A stretch of DNA of 29,587 nt. It comes from an uncultured candidate division WPS-2 bacterium (GTDB lineage: Bacteria; Vulcanimicrobiota; Vulcanimicrobiia; Vulcanimicrobiales; Vulcanimicrobiaceae). The DNA is taken from positions 1-29,587 of the forward strand of contig CALEYW010000069.1 in assembly GCA_937927945.1 (NCBI GenBank), in the 5' to 3' direction. The translations under genes and the position numbers were made by a program. Positions within the stretch are counted from its first letter, which is position 1. Each line of letters starts with the position of its first letter. The notes beneath the pieces were generated by a model. That model was given only the letters and a program-made list of their open reading frames with translations, ran no database searches and had not been told where the DNA came from. Positions 6,664 through 15,146 of this stretch are shown one piece after another.

Positions 6664-8745
6664 ATGTCGGCCGACGATTTCTTCGACCGTACCGAGTTCG
6701 TCCAGTATTTTCGGGACGAAACGGACGAACTGCTCCAGTCCATCGACGCGGATCTTCTGCGGCTCGAGCAGTTCGTCGATTCAGGCTCGATCGACAACGA
6801 GATCGTCGCGTCGCTGTTCCGCGCGCTCCACACGATCAAGGGCAGCGCCGGGATGCTCGAGTTCGCGGCGGTCCAGCAGGTCGCGCACAAGCTCGAAAAC
6901 GTCTTCGACCTGCTGCGCAAAGATCGCATGCCGCTCACGGAGAGCGGCGTCAACCTGCTGTTCGAAGGCCGCGACGTCCTCACGGCGCTGGTGCGGTCGG
7001 CGGTCTCGGGTGCCGAAGAGCCGGCCGGCGTCGAAGCGTACGTCGAGCGTCTCGACGATTTTGCCGGCATCTACGACAGCACCGCACAGGTGATCGAGGG
7101 TCCGCGCGTCCACGACCACGACGAAGAACACCTCGTCACCGTCGATGACGAGCAGATCGCGGCCTTCGAGGCCGAGGTGGCGCGGCTGCTCGCGCAGGTG
7201 CAGGTGCCTCAGGCCGCCGGCGAGGCCGTGGCAGCCGCGCCCGCCGCACCGCTCGTCGCCGAGGATGCCGACGTCGACGTCGCCGCCGCACAGGCCGCGG
7301 TCGACGACCTCTTCGCCGCTGCGGCGGCCGTCCCAAAAGCGGCGCCCACTCCCCTGAAGCCCGCATCGCCGGCCGCTCCGGCACCCGCGAAGCCGCGGGC
7401 CGCGGCCGCCGTACCAGCCGCGAACGGGGCCGCCGCGTCGCGGGCCGCCGCCCCGGCCGGCCCGACCCCGGCTTGGAGCGCGCCCGACGGCCGTCGCACC
7501 GCCGCCACCAAGAATCAGACGATCCGGGTCGACATCGAGCGGCTGGACTTGCTGCTGAACCTGGTCGGCGAGCTGGTCATCAACCGCACCCGCATCTCGG
7601 ACATCGCGCTGACCCTCGGTCGCGAACTCGGCACGCAAGGCCGCGCCCAGAACAATCTCTCGACGCTGGCCAAGGATCTCGCCGATTCATCGGCGCTCCT
7701 CGCGCGCACGACGAACGAGATCCAAGAGAGTATCATGAAGGTCCGCATGGTGCCGATCGGACAGGTTTTCGACCGGTTTCCGCGGATGGTGCGCGACCTT
7801 GCGAAGGCGCGCAGCAAGGAGATCCACCTCGAGATCGCCGGCGCCGAAACCGATCTCGACAAGACGATCGTCGACGAAGTCGGCGAACCGTTGATGCACC
7901 TGGTGCGGAACTGCGTCGACCACGGGATCGAGCCGCCGGAGGTCCGTGAAGCGCGCGGAAAACCGCGCCACGGAACGATCAAGCTGAACGCCTATCACGA
8001 AGGCAACCAAGTCATCATCGAGATCTCGGACGACGGCGGCGGGATCGACCTCGGGCGGGTCCGCGAGAAAGCGATCCGCATGGGCGTCATCTCCGAAGCG
8101 GACCGGCTCAACGATCGCGAGATCATCGAGCTGATCTTCACGCCCGGCTTCTCGACCGCCGATCAGGTCACCGACGTCTCCGGCCGCGGCGTCGGGATGG
8201 ACGTGGTGAAGAAGAACATCCTGCGGCTCAAAGGCGTCTTCGACGTCGACTCCGTGCAGGGCGAAGGCACGAAGTTCACCATGAAGCTGCCGCTGACGCT
8301 CGCCATCATCCAGGCGCTGCTGGTGCGCGTGGCCGACGAGCTCTACTCGATCCCGCTCGATTCGGTCATCGAATCCCAGCGCATCGAGACGGCCGACGTT
8401 CGCACGGTGCACGGCGGCGAGGTGATCACGCTGCGCGGTCAGGTCGTGCCGCTGATCCGGGTCGGCGAGTTCTTCCGGCTCGACGCGCCGCGCGATCCCG
8501 CCAAGGTGATGATCGTCATCGTGGGCCTGCAGGGGCGCCAGGTCGGGCTCGTCGTCGACTCGTTCCAAGGCGAACAGGAGATCGTGATCAAGCCGCTCTC
8601 CGACGTGATCGGCCGCATCGCCGGGATCTCCGGCGCGACGATCCTCGGCAACGGCTCGATCTCGCTCATCATCGACGTCCATTCTCTCGTCGCCACCGCC
8701 TACGGCGGCGGCAAAGCCACCCGCGCCGAATTCTCCGGAGTATAA
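6664..8745 (+). CDS. cheA: Chemotaxis histidine kinase CheA
   Basis: CheA autophosphorylates under receptor control and passes phosphate to CheY. In 693 residues the order is: Hpt/P1 with phospho-accepting H56 (LFRALHTIKGSAGML); a long Ala/Pro-rich linker (about 170-283); P3 dimerisation from about 284 (RVDIERLDLLLNLVGEL); the HATPase domain with N-box at 410-421 (LMHLVRNCVDHG), G1 ISDDGGGID and G2 SGRGVGMD; then a CheW-like P5 domain from about 542. No folded P2 (CheY-docking) domain is apparent. In its place the linker holds a short amphipathic segment, AQAAVDDLFA, at 209-218. There are 6 bases between the MCP stop and the ATG at 6664, so it is the same operon. Length is normal for a P2-less CheA. 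Confidence 0.97.
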   Translation: MSADDFFDRTEFVQYFRDETDELLQSIDADLLRLEQFVDSGSIDNEIVASLFRALHTIKGSAGMLEFAAVQQVAHKLENVFDLLRKDRMPLTESGVNLLFEGRDVLTALVRSAVSGAEEPAGVEAYVERLDDFAGIYDSTAQVIEGPRVHDHDEEHLVTVDDEQIAAFEAEVARLLAQVQVPQAAGEAVAAAPAAPLVAEDADVDVAAAQAAVDDLFAAAAAVPKAAPTPLKPASPAAPAPAKPRAAAAVPAANGAAASRAAAPAGPTPAWSAPDGRRTAATKNQTIRVDIERLDLLLNLVGELVINRTRISDIALTLGRELGTQGRAQNNLSTLAKDLADSSALLARTTNEIQESIMKVRMVPIGQVFDRFPRMVRDLAKARSKEIHLEIAGAETDLDKTIVDEVGEPLMHLVRNCVDHGIEPPEVREARGKPRHGTIKLNAYHEGNQVIIEISDDGGGIDLGRVREKAIRMGVISEADRLNDREIIELIFTPGFSTADQVTDVSGRGVGMDVVKKNILRLKGVFDVDSVQGEGTKFTMKLPLTLAIIQALLVRVADELYSIPLDSVIESQRIETADVRTVHGGEVITLRGQVVPLIRVGEFFRLDAPRDPAKVMIVIVGLQGRQVGLVVDSFQGEQEIVIKPLSDVIGRIAGISGATILGNGSISLIIDVHSLVATAYGGGKATRAEFSGV

Positions 8746-8747
8746 CC

Positions 8748-8870
8748 ATGATGTTCTTACGAGCCCACTCGGGGAATTTTCCCCGTACCGAAACGCTGCC
8801 GGGCTCGAGCGCCTGGGGGCCCCGCGCCATAGGCGTGGGGGGCGCGCAGTCTCGGACGGAGCGCCTTTAA
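8748..8870 (+). CDS. Possible 40-residue small protein between cheA and cheW
   Basis: An open frame from ATG 8748 to TAA 8870 fills the whole cheA-cheW gap. It starts 2 bases after the cheA stop, and its stop is 1 base before the cheW start. GGAG at 8737-8740 lies seven bases upstream of the ATG, good Shine-Dalgarno spacing. The predicted peptide (MMFLRAHSGNFPRTETLPGS at its start) is short, Gly/Arg-rich and without a recognisable motif or membrane helix. The same DNA contains inverted repeats, so it may be a structured intercistronic RNA and not coding. I do not recognise it. Confidence 0.35.
   Translation: MMFLRAHSGNFPRTETLPGSSAWGPRAIGVGGAQSRTERL
8760..8807 (+). promoter_or_regulatory. Inverted-repeat element upstream of cheW
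   Basis: A 7-bp outer stem (8760-8766 cgagccc with 8801-8807 gggctcg) encloses a 6-bp hairpin (8770-8775 cgggga with 8780-8785 tccccg). This nested structure lies inside an otherwise very compact operon and could stabilise the transcript, set the CheA:CheW ratio or be part of a leader. There is no T-tract after it, so it is not a classical terminator. The cheW Shine-Dalgarno (CGGAG at 8857-8861) lies outside it. Confidence 0.4.
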
Positions 8871-8871
8871 A

Positions 8872-9345
8872 ATGGAAACCATTCAGGTTGTCTCGTTTAC
8901 CCTCGGCTCCGAAGAGTACGGCGTTGATATCGCGCAGGTGCAGGAGATCAATCGGATGGTCGCCGTGACGCACGTTCCGCGCGCGCCGGTGTTCATGGAA
9001 GGCGTCATCAACCTGCGCGGCCAGCTGATCCCGATCATCGATCTGCGGACCCGCTTCGGGATGCCGCGCGTCGAGCACACGAAGAACACGCGCATCGTCG
9101 TTACCGAGATCGGCGCGAAACGCGTCGGGATGGTCGTCGACTCCGTCTCCGAAGTGCTGCGTCTGCCGGTCGAACAGATCGAAGACGCGCCCGACATGAT
9201 CACCGGCGTCGACACCGAGTACATCAAAGGCGTCGGCAAGATCGAGGACCGCCTGATCATCCTGCTCGACTTGGCCAAGATCATCTCGACCAACGAGCGC
9301 CGCGAACTCGAAACGACCGACGCCGAAGCGGTCGCCGTCGCCTAG
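8872..9345 (+). CDS. cheW: Chemotaxis adaptor CheW
   Basis: This 157-residue single CheW domain couples receptors to CheA. Family landmarks are the opening strand VVSFTLGSEEYGVDIAQVQE, VPRAPVFMEGVINLRGQLIP, IIDLRTRFG, and later VGMVVDSVSEVLRLP and VGKIEDRLIILLDLAKII. Length and order are normal. The ATG at 8872 is preceded by CGGAG at 8857-8861 with 10-base spacing. The region just after the stop carries a small inverted repeat (9349-9354 with 9361-9366) without a T-tract, so transcription may well continue into the downstream genes. Confidence 0.96.
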   Translation: METIQVVSFTLGSEEYGVDIAQVQEINRMVAVTHVPRAPVFMEGVINLRGQLIPIIDLRTRFGMPRVEHTKNTRIVVTEIGAKRVGMVVDSVSEVLRLPVEQIEDAPDMITGVDTEYIKGVGKIEDRLIILLDLAKIISTNERRELETTDAEAVAVA

Positions 9346-9405
9346 CACGCTCGGCCCCTCCCGAGCGAGACGGACCGCGACGCTTCGCTGCCGAAAAACG
9401 ATCCT

Positions 9406-9657
9406 GTGACCGATCAGACGACCGCCCCCAGTGCTGAAAACGTCCCCGAAACCGCGGCCCGCCGGCCGAGCGCACCGCTCGGGCGGACGCTCGTGTGGCT
9501 GGGCATCGCCGGTGCGTCCGCCGCGCTCACGTTCCTCATCCTTCGCGCCACGATGCGCGCGCAGCCGGCCGGTGACGAGACGACGGAGCGAATCCAAGCG
9601 CTCATCGACGAGGCCAACCGCCTGATCAAGACGCTGGACGAGAAAAAGCAGACCTAG
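9406..9657 (+). CDS. Small single-span membrane protein of unknown function
   Basis: The predicted 83-residue protein starts at GTG 9406. It has a polar N-terminal tail (about 1-27), one membrane helix (about 28-46, LVWLGIAGASAALTFLIL) and a charged helical C-terminal tail (ERIQALIDEANRLIKTLDEK). I do not recognise the family. The stop overlaps the GTG of the downstream rRNA methyltransferase by one base, which supports it being real and co-translated. Upstream is cheW with a 60-base gap. A second Shine-Dalgarno is not obvious. Function is unknown; a link to chemotaxis is only positional. Confidence 0.65.
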   Translation: MTDQTTAPSAENVPETAARRPSAPLGRTLVWLGIAGASAALTFLILRATMRAQPAGDETTERIQALIDEANRLIKTLDEKKQT

Positions 9658-11156
9658 TGGCTCGATCTCCGATGCCGGCGACCGGCCTGGGCCCCGGCGT
9701 CGTCGGCACGGTGCGGTTCACCGACCTTCTCGCCAACGGGCAAGCGGTAGGCCGGATGAACGGCTTGGTCGTGTTCGTCTCGGGACCGCTCCCGGGCGAG
9801 CGCGCGCGCGTGCGCGTCACGCAGGTGAAGCCGAAGTACGCGGTCGGCGAAGTCGTCGCGTACGAGTCGCAATCCGAGTACCGCGCGAAGCCGTTCTGCG
9901 CGGTCTTCGGCATATGCGGCGGCTGTCAGGTGCAGCATCTGATGTACGCCGCGCAGCTGGCCTGGAAAGAGCAGATCGTGCGCAACGCGCTGCGGCGGAT
10001 CGGCGGCTTCACCGACGTCGACGTCCGGCGCCCGGTCGGCATGACGAACCCGCGCGCGTATCGCAACAAGATGGCGCTCGTCGTCGACCACTCCTCGGGC
10101 GAACCGTCGTTTGGATTCTATCAAGCGCGATCGCACGCGATCGTGCAGATCGACTCGTGCCCGGTCGTGCTGCCGCAGCTCGACGCAGCGATCGCGGGCT
10201 TGTACGGCGCCGCGCGCGCACCGCAGTCGAAGGCCGCGTTCGCCGGCGCGAAGCACACGATCATCCGCGCCGGAGCGGCGTCGGGCCAAGCCGTCCTGTC
10301 GATCACGACCGATCGTCAGTCGCCCGAGATCAAAGCTGAGGCGCCGGCGATCGCGCGCCGGATCCGCGGCGTCGTCGGGATCTCCAACTCGTTCGAACCG
10401 CGTACCGCGAACGCCGTGCTCGGCCGCAAGATGCTCTACGTGTGGGGCAAGCGCGAGATGGAAGAGACGATCGAAGGCGTGCGCTACCGCGTCTCGCCGG
10501 CGTCGTTCTTTCAAGTCAACAGCGAGATGGTCGGCCGCATCTTCCGGTTTCTCGCCCCTGGCGTGCAGAAGGACCGCACCGTCGTCGATCTCTACTGCGG
10601 CGCGGGAACGTTCGCCATCTTCTTCGCGGCGCGCGGCGCGACGGTCGTGGGCATCGAGGAGAACCCCGCCGCCGTCCGCGAGGCGCGCGAGAACGCCGCG
10701 CTCAACGGCGTCGAGGATCGCGTGCGCTTCGTCGAAGGCCGGGTCGAGGGCGCCGTAGCGAACAAGGACGGCAAAGCGGCGCTGGAGTCGGCCGCGATCG
10801 TCTTCTTGGATCCGCCGCGCAAAGGCAGCGACGAAGCGACGCTCGAGGCGATCGCGAACGCGAAGGTTCCCAACGTGTGGTACCTCTCGTGCAATCCCGC
10901 CACGCTGGCCCGCGATCTCGCGCATCTGGCGAAACGCGGATACGCGCTGGGCGTCGTGCAGCCGTTCGACATGTTCCCGCAGACCGGGCACGTCGAGACG
11001 CTCGCGACGCTGCATCTGGTCGACACGCCGGTGGAAGTGACGCTGCCGGAGCGCGAAGCGACGCCGTGGGACGACCAGATCCCGGTGTGGCCGCCGGAAG
11101 ATCCGTACGCGAAGCACGAGTATCCGGATTTCGTGGAGCAGACGCCGGCCGAGTAG
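9657..11156 (+). CDS. rlmD: 23S rRNA (uracil-C5) methyltransferase, RlmD/RumA type
   Basis: Members of this SAM-dependent family make 5-methyluridine in 23S rRNA (U1939 for RlmD; RlmC and RlmCD are close relatives) or in tRNA (TrmA). The 499-residue protein has an N-terminal TRAM/OB region (about 14-70). A 4Fe-4S set follows at C81, C87 and C90 (CAVFGICGGC), with C168 (IDSCPV) as likely fourth ligand. The SAM-binding motif LYCGAGTFAIFFA comes next, then the catalytic Cys at C412 (YLSCNPATLARDL) and the end motif QPFDMFPQTGHVETLATL. The Fe-S cysteine spacing fits RumA and excludes cluster-less relatives. The GTG start overlaps the upstream stop by one base. The exact target base cannot be fixed from sequence alone. 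Confidence 0.9.
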   Translation: MARSPMPATGLGPGVVGTVRFTDLLANGQAVGRMNGLVVFVSGPLPGERARVRVTQVKPKYAVGEVVAYESQSEYRAKPFCAVFGICGGCQVQHLMYAAQLAWKEQIVRNALRRIGGFTDVDVRRPVGMTNPRAYRNKMALVVDHSSGEPSFGFYQARSHAIVQIDSCPVVLPQLDAAIAGLYGAARAPQSKAAFAGAKHTIIRAGAASGQAVLSITTDRQSPEIKAEAPAIARRIRGVVGISNSFEPRTANAVLGRKMLYVWGKREMEETIEGVRYRVSPASFFQVNSEMVGRIFRFLAPGVQKDRTVVDLYCGAGTFAIFFAARGATVVGIEENPAAVREARENAALNGVEDRVRFVEGRVEGAVANKDGKAALESAAIVFLDPPRKGSDEATLEAIANAKVPNVWYLSCNPATLARDLAHLAKRGYALGVVQPFDMFPQTGHVETLATLHLVDTPVEVTLPEREATPWDDQIPVWPPEDPYAKHEYPDFVEQTPAE

Positions 11157-11202
11157 GTGGCGCGTGGCCGTCGGCACGTTTCAGGCGACGCTCTGGGTTA
11201 GG

Positions 11203-12363
11203 CTACAGGAGGCCGGCGAAGAGCGCGCGCAGCGGCGCCTTCGTTTCGAAGCCGATGCCGTGCGCATCCGGAGGCGTGGCGGCTCCGTCGACCACGACCG
11301 CTCCGTCGGCGAGCCCGCCGAACGGGGCGAAACAGAACGGGTTCACCTCGGCGCCGCCTAACCGCAGCGCGCTTGCGACGTGCAGCGTGAACAGATGCCC
11401 GCCGTGCGGCCAGAACGCGGAACGGTCCCAGCCCTGCCCCTCGAAGAACTCGACGATGCGGAGATAGCCCGGCAGACCGTAGCAGTGGGCGGGGTCGAAC
11501 AGCAAGATGTCGCGGTCGGGGCGCAGCCCGCCGTAACGCTGCAGCAGCCGCGCTTCGGCCAGCGAGAACACGGCTTCACCGGCCGCGATCGGTCCTGGAT
11601 AGATCGCCGTGACGCCGGCTTGGGTCTCGAAATCGTGCGGGTCGCAGACGTCCTCGAACCACCATAAGTCGAGGTCACGGAACGCCGTCGCGGCGTCGCG
11701 GCCGCGCACGGCGTCGTACGCGTTCATCGCGTCGACCGCGAGGTTGCGCGGATCGGGCAAGGCGCGGCGCGCCGCGTCGATGCGGGCGAGATCGCGATCG
11801 AGCGATGCGGCGCCGACCTTGATCTTCGCGTGGGTGTAGCCGAGCCCGACCATGCGGGAGATCTCGTCCGCGAGCCCTTCGAGATCGCGCTCGGGATACG
11901 GGTAGCCGCCGCCGCCATAGACGCGCACCGGCGCTGTCGGCGCCGCGTCGCCCAGCCGTTCGGCGAGAAAGCGGTATAGCGGCCGCCCCGCGATCTTCGC
12001 TGCGGCGTCCCACAGCGCCATGTCGAGCGTCCCGACCGCGACGCAGCGCTCACCGTGGCCGCCCGGCTTTTCGCCGGTCATCATGACGTCCCAGGCGCGA
12101 AACGGATCGACGTTCGTACCGCTCGCGTCGAGCAGCTCCGCGGGACCCGCGTCGAGGAGGCGCGGCGCGAAGCGCTCGCGGATCAGCCCGCCTTGGCCGA
12201 ACCGGCCGATCGACGAAAACCCGTACCCGATCACCGGGGCCCCGTCGCGCACCGCGTCGGTGTGCACCGCGACGATACTCGTCGTCAGCCCGCCCGATGG
12301 CAGAGTCGGGTCGCTATAGCGCGAGATCGGGACCGTGCGTTCGCGAACATTGAGAATGCGCAT
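11203..12363 (-). CDS. D-tartrate dehydratase-type enolase-superfamily enzyme
   Basis: The 386-residue protein belongs to the mandelate racemase group of the enolase superfamily. It closely matches my memory of characterised D(-)-tartrate dehydratase: GYGFSSIGRFGQGGLIRERF, then EKPGGHGERCVAVGTLDMA. That enzyme converts D-tartrate to oxaloacetate with Mg2+. The KxK bases are K180 and K182 (KIKVG), the metal ligands are D211, E237 and E263, and the His region is WPHGGH (H320/H323); all expected residues are present. The ATG at 12363 gives the conserved MRILNVRE start. It converges on rlmD with a 46-base gap and has no transporter or partner gene nearby. The family call is firm; tartrate as substrate is likely but not proven. 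Confidence 0.85.
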   Translation of the reverse strand: MRILNVRERTVPISRYSDPTLPSGGLTTSIVAVHTDAVRDGAPVIGYGFSSIGRFGQGGLIRERFAPRLLDAGPAELLDASGTNVDPFRAWDVMMTGEKPGGHGERCVAVGTLDMALWDAAAKIAGRPLYRFLAERLGDAAPTAPVRVYGGGGYPYPERDLEGLADEISRMVGLGYTHAKIKVGAASLDRDLARIDAARRALPDPRNLAVDAMNAYDAVRGRDAATAFRDLDLWWFEDVCDPHDFETQAGVTAIYPGPIAAGEAVFSLAEARLLQRYGGLRPDRDILLFDPAHCYGLPGYLRIVEFFEGQGWDRSAFWPHGGHLFTLHVASALRLGGAEVNPFCFAPFGGLADGAVVVDGAATPPDAHGIGFETKAPLRALFAGLL

Positions 12364-12570
12364 CTTGGCGGAATCTTAACAGCAAGGGTAGGGATGCTTC
12401 CTCCCCACGACGTATCGACTGCCCAGGCTCTGAGACCGTATCTCCGGGCCGGATGAACTATTTGCGGGGAGTATGGTGCTACCCAAATCGATCATTGGTC
12501 GTGGGGCGTCATGTCGTGGCGTCTACAAGCATGCCCCGGGGCCGGCACCGAGCCTCGATGAGGTCCTCGC

Positions 12571-13881
12571 GTGAGACGTCTTCTTTCGGCATCCGTAGCC
12601 CTCTTCGCCGTGGCCGCGACGCTCGTCGCGTGCGGAGGCGGTTCCTCTTCCTCGAGCGTGCCGGTGGTCGGCCCCGGCAACTCCGCGCTCTGGACCATCA
12701 CCACGAACTCCACCGCCGTGACGCTGACGCCGGGCGGTCCTCCCGTCGCCGCGGCGCTGCCGTCCTCGCACGACGTCAGCGGAGCGGTCACGTTCCCGGC
12801 GCCCACTGCGGCCACGAAGCCGACGCTGACGGAGACCATCCAGAACTTTCCGCCGCCGAGTGAGGACAACGTTCCGGCGCTGTCGAGCCAGCGTGCGCCT
12901 CAGGGTATGCGTCAGCCGCTCACGCAGATCCCGCACGCGTCGATTCTGTACATCCGGCTGATCGCCGACCAGGTCATCCAGCTGCCGAACAGCCCGACCT
13001 TCTCGTTGACGGTCCCGTCGAGTCTCCTCGTCCCGGGCGCGAGTTACTACGTCGCGTTTTTCAATGATGGCCAACATCCCAACGACTGGGATTTGAGCTG
13101 GGAAGGCCCCGCGACGGTCACCGGTACGAGCCTGACGTTCTCGACCAACGGTTTGGGCGGATTCACGTTTCAAGCCGGCGTGAAGTACTGGTTCGCGCTC
13201 GTCGCCGCCGGCGGTGTGATTCCGACGCCGAGCCCGACGCCCACGCCGACACCGGCGGGCTCCGCGACACCGACCCCGACGCCGACGCCGGTCGGAATGA
13301 CGCCGACGCCGAGCCCGACGCCGGGCGGATCCGTGACGCCGACGCCGACGCCGACACCGCATGGCGCAACGCCCACGCCGACCCCGACGCCGGGCGGTAC
13401 CGTGACGCCGACGCCGAGCCCGACGCCGGGCGGAACCACGCCAACGCCGAGCCCGACGCCGGGCGGCACCGCGACCCCGACACCGACACCCACGGCGACT
13501 CCCACGCCGACGCCCACGCCGACGCCGACGCCGACCCCCACGCCGACGCCGACACCAACGCCCACGCCGACTCCCGTTCCGTTCGCTCTGACGGTGAGCC
13601 CGAATCCGGTCAACGTGTACGGCGTCGGATCCGCGAACGCGGCGACGATCACGGTGCACGAGACCGCCTACAACGGCGGCTTCGCGGAGACCGACACGTG
13701 CGGCACAAACGCGTCGATTACGAGCCCGAACCCGAACGGTCCCAACGCGACCTACACCGTCACCGGCGTGGCGGCCGTCAACTGCACGGCAACGTTCACC
13801 GGCGCCTCCAACCAGCAGTCGTCAACGCAAGTCATCGTCACCACCAGCGGCTGGATCATCAATGCGAAAAAGCGTCGATGA
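12571..13881 (+). CDS. Lipoprotein with Pro-Thr repeat linker
   Basis: From GTG 12571 the 436-residue protein opens with a lipoprotein signal peptide (MRRLLSASVALFAVAATLVA, lipobox LVAC, lipidated C21). An N-terminal beta-rich domain (about 35-212) follows. Next comes a long TPTP linker (about 218-336). The C-terminal Ig-like domain (about 337-425) has two cysteines, ending in a basic tail (INAKKRR). It is probably anchored to the outer membrane and surface-exposed or periplasmic, with the linker acting as an extended stalk. No catalytic motif is seen and I do not recognise the domains. The 207 bases upstream, shared with the divergent dehydratase gene, hold no convincing promoter that I can identify. 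Confidence 0.85.
   Translation: MRRLLSASVALFAVAATLVACGGGSSSSSVPVVGPGNSALWTITTNSTAVTLTPGGPPVAAALPSSHDVSGAVTFPAPTAATKPTLTETIQNFPPPSEDNVPALSSQRAPQGMRQPLTQIPHASILYIRLIADQVIQLPNSPTFSLTVPSSLLVPGASYYVAFFNDGQHPNDWDLSWEGPATVTGTSLTFSTNGLGGFTFQAGVKYWFALVAAGGVIPTPSPTPTPTPAGSATPTPTPTPVGMTPTPSPTPGGSVTPTPTPTPHGATPTPTPTPGGTVTPTPSPTPGGTTPTPSPTPGGTATPTPTPTATPTPTPTPTPTPTPTPTPTPTPTPTPVPFALTVSPNPVNVYGVGSANAATITVHETAYNGGFAETDTCGTNASITSPNPNGPNATYTVTGVAAVNCTATFTGASNQQSSTQVIVTTSGWIINAKKRR
13222..13578 (+). repeat. Tandem low-complexity repeat encoding (TPTP[T/S]PTPxG)n
   Basis: Roughly eight imperfect 10-12-codon units of the pattern TPTP(T/S)PTP followed by G and one to three spacer residues run into a pure Thr-Pro stretch. 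At DNA level it is an acg-ccg/acc-ccg alternation of about 357 bases. This kind of repeat commonly varies in copy number by slippage and is prone to assembly error. It lies fully inside the lipoprotein gene and keeps the frame. Confidence 0.92.
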
Positions 13882-13913
13882 TGCAGCCGGCCCCGCAAGG
13901 AGCGAAAGTCCAG

Positions 13914-15137
13914 ATGCGTAAGATCCTCTCCCTTTTTGCCGTCTTGGCCCTCGCAGCTTGTGGCGGCGGTGGCGGCGGCCCTACCACGAATACCCCGGCC
14001 CCTCCGACTGCTGCGCCGACGTCGGCGCCGCAAGGTCAGCTCGTCACGCCGCAGTTCACGATCGTCATTCCGGCGAAGTCGCCGTCGTCGGTTTCCGGCA
14101 CACGCAAGCCGAACTACGTCTCGACCGCCACGGCGTCGGTCACGATCACGCTGACCTCCGTCGGCGGGAGCGCGCCGACCGTCACGCCGACCTCCGTGAC
14201 GACGAACGTCAGCGGCGCGAGCTGCGCGAGCGGATGCACCGTGTACGGTCCGCCGTCGCCGCCCGGACAGCTCGACGCCTACACCATCGTCACGTTCGAC
14301 ACGGCCGGCGGAACCGGCCGCCAGCTCGACCGCGGCTCGGTATCCTTCACGCCCACCGCCGGCCAGAACAACGTGACCGCCGTGACGCTGAAGGGCGTCC
14401 CGTTCACGGTGACGATCACCGGCGTGCCGGCGGCCTTCGCGGCGAACACCGCCGCGCAGACCGGGAACTTGATCGTGACGGTGGCGGATCACTCCGGTCA
14501 GACGATCACCGGCACGTATAACACGCCGGTCACGATCAGCAATCCGGACTCGAACGGTACGCAAGGCGTCCAACTCAGCAGCACAACGGCCGGTGTCTGC
14601 GCCAGCGCTGCGTCGTGCACGCTGACCGACAACACGCCGGTGATCACGCTGACCTACGGTGGTCTCGCGGAGAACCCGGTCGTCCTCGCGTCGAGCAATG
14701 CCGACGTCACCGCGCAGGTCGGTACCGCCGGCACGGGGACGTTCACGCCGGTGCTCAACGCGATCACCAGCGACGTCGCGAACTCGACCACCACGCTGGG
14801 CGGCGTCGGCATCGATCTGTACACGAACGACAACACCTCGCCTGTCGGCTACAGCGGCACGGTCAAGTACTCGGAGCTGGGCTTCACGAACAGCCCCTAC
14901 AACAAGGTGCTCGCGACGAGCGGCGGCGGCACGTGCTCCACCTTCGCGACGCTCGCGACGCTGGCGAACGCCTCGAACGAGACGCCGTTCAGCGCGACCT
15001 CGATCGCCGGCCCGGTCGCCGGCGTGTGCACGGTCACAGTCACCGACAATCTGTCGGATCAGCCGAACGCCCTGCCGACGTTCAAGGTGACGTACACCAC
15101 TTCGCAGGTTACCGGCAGCTCGAAGAAGCGCCACTGA
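13914..15137 (+). CDS. Putative lipoprotein with beta-sandwich domains
   Basis: The 407-residue protein begins with a lipoprotein signal (MRKILSLFAVLALAACGGGG, lipidated C16). A Pro/Thr/Ala spacer follows, then a domain starting FTIVIPAKSPSSVSGTRKPN (about 48-68) shared with the next gene, and several beta-strand-rich Thr/Ser/Val segments. Paired cysteines sit near the C-terminal end, followed by a basic tail (SSKKRH), similar to the tail of the preceding lipoprotein. ATG 13914 was chosen over ATG 13878 or 13881 because AAGGAG lies at 13897-13902 and the signal peptide then starts correctly. It begins 32 bases after the previous gene, so it is probably co-transcribed. No enzyme motif is visible; function is unknown. 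Confidence 0.85.
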   Translation: MRKILSLFAVLALAACGGGGGGPTTNTPAPPTAAPTSAPQGQLVTPQFTIVIPAKSPSSVSGTRKPNYVSTATASVTITLTSVGGSAPTVTPTSVTTNVSGASCASGCTVYGPPSPPGQLDAYTIVTFDTAGGTGRQLDRGSVSFTPTAGQNNVTAVTLKGVPFTVTITGVPAAFAANTAAQTGNLIVTVADHSGQTITGTYNTPVTISNPDSNGTQGVQLSSTTAGVCASAASCTLTDNTPVITLTYGGLAENPVVLASSNADVTAQVGTAGTGTFTPVLNAITSDVANSTTTLGGVGIDLYTNDNTSPVGYSGTVKYSELGFTNSPYNKVLATSGGGTCSTFATLATLANASNETPFSATSIAGPVAGVCTVTVTDNLSDQPNALPTFKVTYTTSQVTGSSKKRH

Positions 15138-15146
15138 TCGAATCGG

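Noticed and set aside
7687..9597. A 636-codon minus-strand open frame opposite cheA/cheW
   Set aside because: Arg/Asp-rich low-complexity translation of the antisense of clear chemotaxis genes; typical high-GC shadow. Similar minus-strand frames at 9654-11177, 13752-15134 and 15109-17406 were rejected for the same reason.
13222..13578. CRISPR-like or satellite repeat
   Set aside because: Repeat units are short codon alternations that keep a reading frame with no unique spacers; it encodes a Thr-Pro linker.
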